A stretch of 18,147 nt of DNA, taken from the NCBI GenBank assembly GCA_003219355.1, contig QHOQ01000025.1:1-18147 (forward strand), given 5' to 3'. A program made the position numbers and the translations under genes. Below are positions 13,786 through 18,147 of this stretch, piece after piece (within the stretch, counting starts at the first letter, position 1; every line of letters begins with the position of its first letter). This DNA is from Verrucomicrobiota bacterium. GTDB lineage: Bacteria; Verrucomicrobiota; Verrucomicrobiia; Chthoniobacterales; UBA10450. Under the pieces are notes generated by a model, which saw nothing but the letters and a program-made list of their open reading frames with translations, made no database searches and was not told where the DNA came from.

Positions 13786-16119
13786 ATGAAATTCTCCGTT
13801 AATTGGCTGCGTGAATTCGTCGATCTTCCAAAAAATCCGGAAGAGATCGCCGAATTGCTGACTCGCGCCGGCATTGAAACCAAAAACATTGAGACGCGCG
13901 GCGCGAAGATCGACAATGTGGTTGTTTCGCAAATCACCGCGTCGTCGCGCCACCCGAATGCTGATCGGCTCACGGTTTGCCAAGTGGACGACGGCAGCGG
14001 TACGAAACGCCAAATCGTTTGCGGCGCGACGAATTACAAAGTTGGCGACAAGGTTCCGCTCGCGTTGCCGGGGGCGAAGTTGCCGAACGGAACTGAGATT
14101 CGAAAAAGCAAACTGCGAGGTGTCGAATCAGAAGGAATGCTTTGCAGCGCGATCGAGCTTGGCGTGGGTCAAGATGCTGATGGACTCTTAATCCTGTCAC
14201 CTGAAGCGAGAATCGGCGCGCCGATCGGCGATCTTTTTCCCGCCGACACGATTCTCGACGTCGAGATCACGCCAAACCGTGGCGATCTGCTGAGCTATTT
14301 CGGTCTCGCCCGCGAAATCGCGGCACTCAGCGGAAAGAAGCTCAAGTCAATGCCGCGCGAAGTGAAGGCCGAGATCAGAAGATCAGGCGTAACCATCGAC
14401 GCGACGCGCGAATGTCCATTTTTCTCAGCGCGGAGCGTCGACAATGTGAAAGTGGGTCCGAGCCCGCAATGGTTGCGCGCGAAGATCGAGAGCGTCGGCA
14501 TTCGCTCCATCAACAACATCGTCGACATTTCGAATTTCGTAATGCTGGAGCTCGGCCAACCGACGCACGCTTTCGATGCCGATAAGTTGAGGGGAAGCAT
14601 TAATGTGCGCCTTGCCCGCGACGGTGAGAAATTTCTCGCCCTTGATGGAAAGACATACTCGCTGAACCACGACAACTGTGTCGTAGCCGATCAAGAGCGC
14701 GCCATTGGCATCGGCGGTGTGATGGGTGGCGAAGAAACGGGTGTGACCGATTCCACCAAAAATATTTTGCTGGAAGCCGCCTATTTCCTGCCGGCAAGTA
14801 TCCGCCGGACGGCGCGTAATTTAAGTTTACCGACTGACGCAAGTTATCGATTCGAGCGTGGCGTGGATCCGGAAATGATTTTGCGAGCATCGCATCGCGC
14901 GACCGAATTGGTGCGCGAGATCGCTGGCGGAACACCCGCAAAAGAAATTCACGTTGCCGGTAAACTTCCGGCCGATCCAGCTGACGTTACATTGAGTTAT
15001 GAAAAATGTGATCGCGTAATCGGCGTCGCAATCAAACCAAAAACCGTTGATGAAATTCTCACGCACTTCGGGCTAAAGAAAACCGGGAGCACGAGCAAGG
15101 CTGGGATCTGGAAGATTCCGAGTTACCGGCGGGATTTGCAGCGCGACGTCGATCTTATTGAAGAAGTCGTCCGCGCGTATGGAATAGACAAAATTCCGGG
15201 GACGACGCGCGGCCGTTTTATGTCGATGACCAAGGCTGATCGCTCGCACGATCTTGAAACGCTTTTTCTGCGGGAGCGCTTGGCTGGATCCGGTTTGTCA
15301 GAAGTGCGGACGTCAAAATTGATTTCGAGAAGCGCCTCCGCTTTCACCGAAGATGCGATCGAGCTGCGCAATCCATTGAGCGAAGATCACGTCGCGCTGC
15401 GGCCAAGCTTGATCAGTGGCTTGCTGGGAGTGCTCGAACGAAATATTCGTGCCGGGGCGGAGAGTGTTTCCGTTTTTGAAATCGGCCGCGCATTCATCCC
15501 GCCAGATGGAAAAGAGGAGCGCCATCTCGGAATTTTGCTCTGGGGAAATGTCGCGAGCTCGCCGAATTGGCGATCGCAGACAAAACGCAACCTCGACTTG
15601 TTTGATCTCAAGGGCGTACTCGAATGCGTTGTTCCAAATCTGTCGTTTCGGCCGGTAACATCCCCTGATTTCGCGCTCGCGGTCGAGGTTTGGTCCGGCG
15701 ATCAGCCGGTCGGGCTTGGTGGGCAACTCCCAGCGAGCAAATCGAGCGCACCGGGTTCGGTCCTCGTTGCCGAGCTACGTTCCACTCCGGATTCGCCGCT
15801 GGCCAAAAGCACAGCAAAAAAATTTCGAGAGCTTGATCGCTTTCCGTCGGTCACGCGCGATATCGCGATGATCGTGCCTGACGAAATTTCGCACGACAAA
15901 ATTTTGCGGACAATTCAAGAACCGCGCGAGCCGCTTTTGGAAAGCGTGGACCTGTTCGACTTGTTCGCCGAACAAGGCGGAGCAACACGAAAGTCGCTCG
16001 CATATAGATTGACATATCGGAACCGAAGTCGCACACTGAAGAGTGATGAAGTGAACGAAGGGCATGCCAGGATTCGCGAGAGACTGAAACGCGAGCTGGG
16101 CGTCACACTTCGCGAATAG
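13786..16119 (+). CDS. pheT: Phenylalanine-tRNA ligase beta subunit
   Basis: The beta subunit of the Phe-tRNA synthetase binds tRNA and edits mischarged Tyr. From ATG at 13786 it has 777 residues, close to the usual 790-800. Domains in order are the start MKFSVNWLREFVDLP with the B1 region, the tRNA_bind EMAP-like domain (about 40-150, VVVSQITASSRHPNADRLTV), B3/4 editing domain (about 205-375), B5 (about 390-470), the catalytic-like core and the C-terminal FDX-ACB domain (about 685-777, ending in RIRERLKRELGVTLRE). The frame stays open upstream to 13699, but the extra 29 codons are a translation of the palindromic element and have no family counterpart. GAGG sits five bases before the chosen ATG. 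It is the last gene of the rplT-pheS-pheT unit. A stem-loop follows at 16146-16189. Confidence 0.97.
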   Translation: MKFSVNWLREFVDLPKNPEEIAELLTRAGIETKNIETRGAKIDNVVVSQITASSRHPNADRLTVCQVDDGSGTKRQIVCGATNYKVGDKVPLALPGAKLPNGTEIRKSKLRGVESEGMLCSAIELGVGQDADGLLILSPEARIGAPIGDLFPADTILDVEITPNRGDLLSYFGLAREIAALSGKKLKSMPREVKAEIRRSGVTIDATRECPFFSARSVDNVKVGPSPQWLRAKIESVGIRSINNIVDISNFVMLELGQPTHAFDADKLRGSINVRLARDGEKFLALDGKTYSLNHDNCVVADQERAIGIGGVMGGEETGVTDSTKNILLEAAYFLPASIRRTARNLSLPTDASYRFERGVDPEMILRASHRATELVREIAGGTPAKEIHVAGKLPADPADVTLSYEKCDRVIGVAIKPKTVDEILTHFGLKKTGSTSKAGIWKIPSYRRDLQRDVDLIEEVVRAYGIDKIPGTTRGRFMSMTKADRSHDLETLFLRERLAGSGLSEVRTSKLISRSASAFTEDAIELRNPLSEDHVALRPSLISGLLGVLERNIRAGAESVSVFEIGRAFIPPDGKEERHLGILLWGNVASSPNWRSQTKRNLDLFDLKGVLECVVPNLSFRPVTSPDFALAVEVWSGDQPVGLGGQLPASKSSAPGSVLVAELRSTPDSPLAKSTAKKFRELDRFPSVTRDIAMIVPDEISHDKILRTIQEPREPLLESVDLFDLFAEQGGATRKSLAYRLTYRNRSRTLKSDEVNEGHARIRERLKRELGVTLRE

Positions 16120-16145
16120 TTCTTTGAAACTTTGAGAGTCGTTTG

Positions 16146-16189
16146 TTGAGGGTTGGGAAGAAAACCAGTGCTTTTCTCTCAACTCTCAA
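16146..16189 (+). terminator. Imperfect stem-loop downstream of pheT
   Basis: TTGAGGGTTGGGAAGAAAA (16146-16164) pairs, with G-U pairs and one bulge, with TTTTCTCTCAACTCTCAA (16172-16189) across a seven-base loop. A second copy of the outer arm, TTGAGAGT (16131-16138), could compete for the same right arm. It ends 27 bases after the pheT stop and could stop or protect the pheT message; the absence of a T-run means Rho-independent termination is uncertain. Confidence 0.45.
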
Positions 16190-16204
16190 TTGACGGCTCT
16201 CCCT

Positions 16205-16392
16205 AATTTACCCTGCGATGTTCGAGATTACAGGTGGGATTCCCGAACCGATAGTTGACTAACTTGAGGAGGCTCGGTCGCCCGGAGAACATGACAGGCC
16301 TTAATTGGAAGTCAGACGCTACGGCGACGGTCATCCGCCCGTTACTGAAAGGGAACGGGAGATCCGCCTAAACGGCACCGGCGGGGTAAAAT
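16205..16392 (+). ncRNA. ssrS: 6S RNA (SsrS-like)
   Basis: 6S RNA mimics an open promoter and sequesters sigma70 RNA polymerase. About 187 bases fit the family. The ends pair as TTTACCC (16207-16213) with GGGTAAA (16384-16390). The 5' half contains GATGTTCG (16217-16224) and GAACCGATA (16245-16253), and the centre contains GCTCGGTCGCCCGGAGAA (16272-16289) followed by GGCCTTAA (16297-16304). These match the order and wording of E. coli 6S (GATGTTCG, GAGCCGATA, GCTCGGTCCGTCCGAGAA, GCCTTAA). A strong terminator follows directly. No convincing promoter was found: TTGACG at 16190-16195 lacks a -10 at proper spacing. ygfA, the usual neighbour in proteobacteria, is absent; the gene lies between pheT and carA. 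Confidence 0.87.
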
Positions 16393-16396
16393 TTTC

Positions 16397-16433
16397 AAAT
16401 GCCCGGATCTGCATGTCGATCCGGGCATTTTCG
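16397..16433 (+). terminator. Rho-independent terminator of 6S RNA
   Basis: A perfect 13-bp stem, AAATGCCCGGATC (16397-16409) with GATCCGGGCATTT (16418-16430), closes an eight-base loop and runs into a short T-rich tract. It begins a few bases after the 6S closing stem, so it ends that transcript and separates it from carA. Confidence 0.9.
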
Positions 16434-16490
16434 TTTAGGCATTGAAGAGCCAAAGAGTTGAATCGGGAATCAAATTACGACGAATGCGCT

Positions 16491-16525
16491 TCGACAAATT
16501 TGAAAATGTGTCGATAGGATCGACA
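16491..16525 (+). promoter_or_regulatory. carA: Triple TCGACA/TGTCGA repeat before carA
   Basis: TCGACA (16491-16496), TGTCGA (16509-16514) and TCGACA (16520-16525) are alternating inverted half-sites. The last two form a tight hairpin or operator palindrome (6-5-6), and the first two a second one (loop 12). Only one pairing can form at a time. It ends ten bases before the carA ATG, where it could act as an operator or translational switch; no regulator is identified. Confidence 0.45.
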
Positions 16526-16535
16526 ATGCAGGCCG

Positions 16536-17678
16536 ATGCGCGCACTCCTCGCCCTCGAAGATGGCAGATTTTTCGAAGGTGAATCCTTTGGCGCAGCCGG
16601 TACACGTGTCGGCGAGATTTGCTTCAACACCGCGATGACAGGTTACCAGGAAGTGCTAACCGATCCTTCGTATCGCGGGCAGATTGTGGCGATGACTTAT
16701 CCGCTGATCGGAAATTACGGAACCAACTCATTTGATCAGGAAAGCCGCTCCCCCCACGTACGTGGATTCGTCATCGAAGAACTAAGTGAAATCCCGAGTA
16801 GCTGGCGCTCCGAAATGTCGCTGGATGAATATTTGCAGAAATGGCAAATCCCAGGGGTGCAAGGAATCGATACACGAGCGCTAACGCGACATTTGCGCAC
16901 CCGTGGCGCGATGAAAGCCTGTTTGACAACAGAAGCGATTTCGCCCCGAAAAGCGACACAACGGGCAATCGAAGGCCAAGGTGTCATCGGAATGGATTAT
17001 GTACGCGAAGTGTCCACGCCAGAGGTTTACCAATGGGATCCCGACGACAAGTTAAGCACGCCGTGGTCGGTCACGGCTGAAAATGGCGGAAGCAAACGCG
17101 CACTTCCGCCGATCCGGTTTCGCATCGCGGCCTATGACTACGGCATTAAAGAAAATATCTTGCGTCTCCTGCGGCAGAAGGGCTTCGGCGTCACGGTTGT
17201 TCCCGCATCGACAACTGCGGAAGACGTGCTTGCACTCAATCCCGATGGAATTTTTCTTTCGAACGGGCCCGGCGATCCAGCTGCGCTCCCGTATGCGCAT
17301 GAGGCCCTGCGCGATTTGATCGGGAAGAAACCGATCTTCGGGATTTGTCTCGGCCATCAAGTGCTTGGCTTCGCCTTCGGCGGATTGACATTCAAGTTGA
17401 AATTCGGACATCGCGGCGCGAATCAGCCGGTGAAAGATTTGCGAAGCGGAAGGGTCGCCATCACCGCGCAAAATCACGGTTTCGCTGTCGATCCGGACTC
17501 GCTTCCTTCGAATGTCGAGGTCAGTCACGTCAATTTGAACGATGGTACCGTCGAAGGGATGCGGCATAGGCAGTTGCCGATCTTCAGTGTGCAATATCAT
17601 CCCGAAGCCGCGCCAGGGCCGCATGACGCTTCCTATTTCTTCGAACAATTCGCGGATTTAATCGAGAAGCAGAAGTAG
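16536..17678 (+). CDS. carA: Carbamoyl-phosphate synthase small (glutaminase) subunit
   Basis: CarA hydrolyses glutamine and channels ammonia to CarB, for pyrimidine and arginine synthesis. The 380-residue product is full length. The N-terminal CPSase small-chain domain (about 1-135) has LEDGRFFEGESFGA, GEICFNTAMTGYQEVLTDPS and the IDTRALTRHLRTRGAMK motif; the C-terminal class I glutamine amidotransferase domain (about 195-377) has NGPGDPA (243-249), nucleophile Cys271 in GICLGHQ and the triad partners His355 and Glu357 in YHPEAAPGP. All catalytic residues are present. ATG 16536 fits the family N-terminus; an ATG at 16526 is out of frame. carB is not in the visible downstream sequence. It follows the 6S terminator and so has its own promoter, probably within 16437-16520. 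Confidence 0.97.
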   Translation: MRALLALEDGRFFEGESFGAAGTRVGEICFNTAMTGYQEVLTDPSYRGQIVAMTYPLIGNYGTNSFDQESRSPHVRGFVIEELSEIPSSWRSEMSLDEYLQKWQIPGVQGIDTRALTRHLRTRGAMKACLTTEAISPRKATQRAIEGQGVIGMDYVREVSTPEVYQWDPDDKLSTPWSVTAENGGSKRALPPIRFRIAAYDYGIKENILRLLRQKGFGVTVVPASTTAEDVLALNPDGIFLSNGPGDPAALPYAHEALRDLIGKKPIFGICLGHQVLGFAFGGLTFKLKFGHRGANQPVKDLRSGRVAITAQNHGFAVDPDSLPSNVEVSHVNLNDGTVEGMRHRQLPIFSVQYHPEAAPGPHDASYFFEQFADLIEKQK

Positions 17679-17741
17679 CGTGCGAGTGTGGCAGAAGACA
17701 GCCGCGATTGACCATGCGTTAGATTGGCTCACATTTCTCTC

Positions 17742-18147
17742 ATGTTTAATTCAAGCAGAAACAATCCCAGTATCCTAAAAGCCGTTGTAGCCGCGACGTT
17801 CATCGCAGCTTTAGCGATTTCTCCGCTGGCCGTTGCCCAAGAGCACGAGCACGGAAAAGATGCCGCCGCCGGTTCGAAAGAAGTTACCGGCGAAGTTGTC
17901 GATATGATGTGTTACGTCGACCATAACGCCGTCGGCGAGAAGCATGGCCAGTCATGCGGGGCGAAGTGCGTCAAATCGGGCGGACCGGCCGGGATTGTGA
18001 GCGACGGCAAAGCGTATCTCGTCGTTGGCGAACACAGGCCGATCAATGATCAACTTGCCGAATACTGCGGTAAAACCATTACGCTCAAAGGTAAAATGGC
18101 CGAGCGCGGCGGCATCGCGATGATCGAAAACGCCGAGATCGTCAAGA
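17742..18147 (+). CDS. Small exported cysteine-containing protein of unknown function (3' end outside window)
   Basis: From ATG at 17742 there are 135 residues before the window ends. A Sec signal peptide (about 1-32, hydrophobic AVVAATFIAALAISPLAVA, cleavage probably before Gln33) leads to a mature start QEHEHGKD rich in His and Glu. The mature part reads VTGEVVDMMCYVDH, then CGAKCVKSGGPAGIV, SDGKAYLVVGEHRPINDQL, and CGKTITLKGKMAERGGI. Cysteines at 57, 72, 76 and 109 and the repeated G.V..G.. strand pattern suggest a small OB-like beta domain with a metal or redox centre; this is inference. Proteins with the MMCY...C...C pattern occur as exported hypotheticals in various bacteria, but I do not recognise a named family. 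It lies 63 bases after carA on the same strand, with no clear Shine-Dalgarno. Confidence 0.7.
   Translation, partial: MFNSSRNNPSILKAVVAATFIAALAISPLAVAQEHEHGKDAAAGSKEVTGEVVDMMCYVDHNAVGEKHGQSCGAKCVKSGGPAGIVSDGKAYLVVGEHRPINDQLAEYCGKTITLKGKMAERGGIAMIENAEIVK

Noticed and set aside
16190..16195. TTGACG as the -35 of the 6S RNA promoter
   Set aside because: No -10-like hexamer lies at 16-18 bases, and the box overlaps the end of the pheT stem-loop.
17052..17648. 198-codon minus-strand frame opposite carA
   Set aside because: It overlaps the conserved glutaminase domain of carA and shows no domain or ribosome site of its own.

Overview
The window reads as chromosomal housekeeping DNA from a Gram-negative-type bacterium, most likely a soil Verrucomicrobiota (Spartobacteria/Chthoniobacterales-like). 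This placement is an inference from gene content (type II secretin and its ATPase, Mpl recycling ligase, MreB, CHASE2 cyclase) and from two kinds of dispersed-looking short repeats around pheS. I could not run any similarity search. Thirteen genes can be supported. Nothing points to a phage, plasmid, insertion sequence or CRISPR array.

Layout. 1-1020 (-): mreB, almost complete, with its 3' end outside the window. 1266-1934 (+): rpe, which appears to use a rare ATT start. 2015-6513 (-): a compact three-gene unit gspD - small secreted peptidoglycan-binding protein - gspE, with a good sigma70-like promoter in front of gspD. 6636-7184 (+): an exported or membrane-anchored NTF2-fold (DUF4440-like) protein. 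7207-8594 (-): mpl, broken by one missing base in a run of T. 8658-10763 (-): a CHASE2-adenylate cyclase. 10878-12008 (+): a rhomboid protease with two N-terminal zinc ribbons. 12199-16119 (+): rplT-pheS-pheT, with short repeats before pheS and a 72-base palindromic element filling the pheS-pheT gap. 16205-16392 (+): a 6S RNA followed by a strong terminator. 16536-17678 (+): carA. 17742-18147 (+): the start of a small exported cysteine-containing protein.

How the genes fit together. The envelope theme is clear: MreB sets cell shape, Mpl recycles peptidoglycan tripeptide, and the gspD unit supplies the outer-membrane secretin and the cytoplasmic ATPase of a type II-like secretion machine, with a peptidoglycan-binding protein between them. 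The right half is translation and central metabolism (L20, both Phe-tRNA synthetase subunits, 6S RNA, carbamoyl-phosphate synthase small subunit, and ribulose-phosphate epimerase on the left). The usual infC and rpmI are not upstream of rplT.

The best points for a second look are the 6S RNA, the mpl frameshift, the ATT start of rpe, the palindromic repeat in the phe operon that creates a false PheT extension, the zinc-ribbon rhomboid, and the peptidoglycan-binding protein inserted between gspD and gspE. I found no wholly new defence or mobile system.
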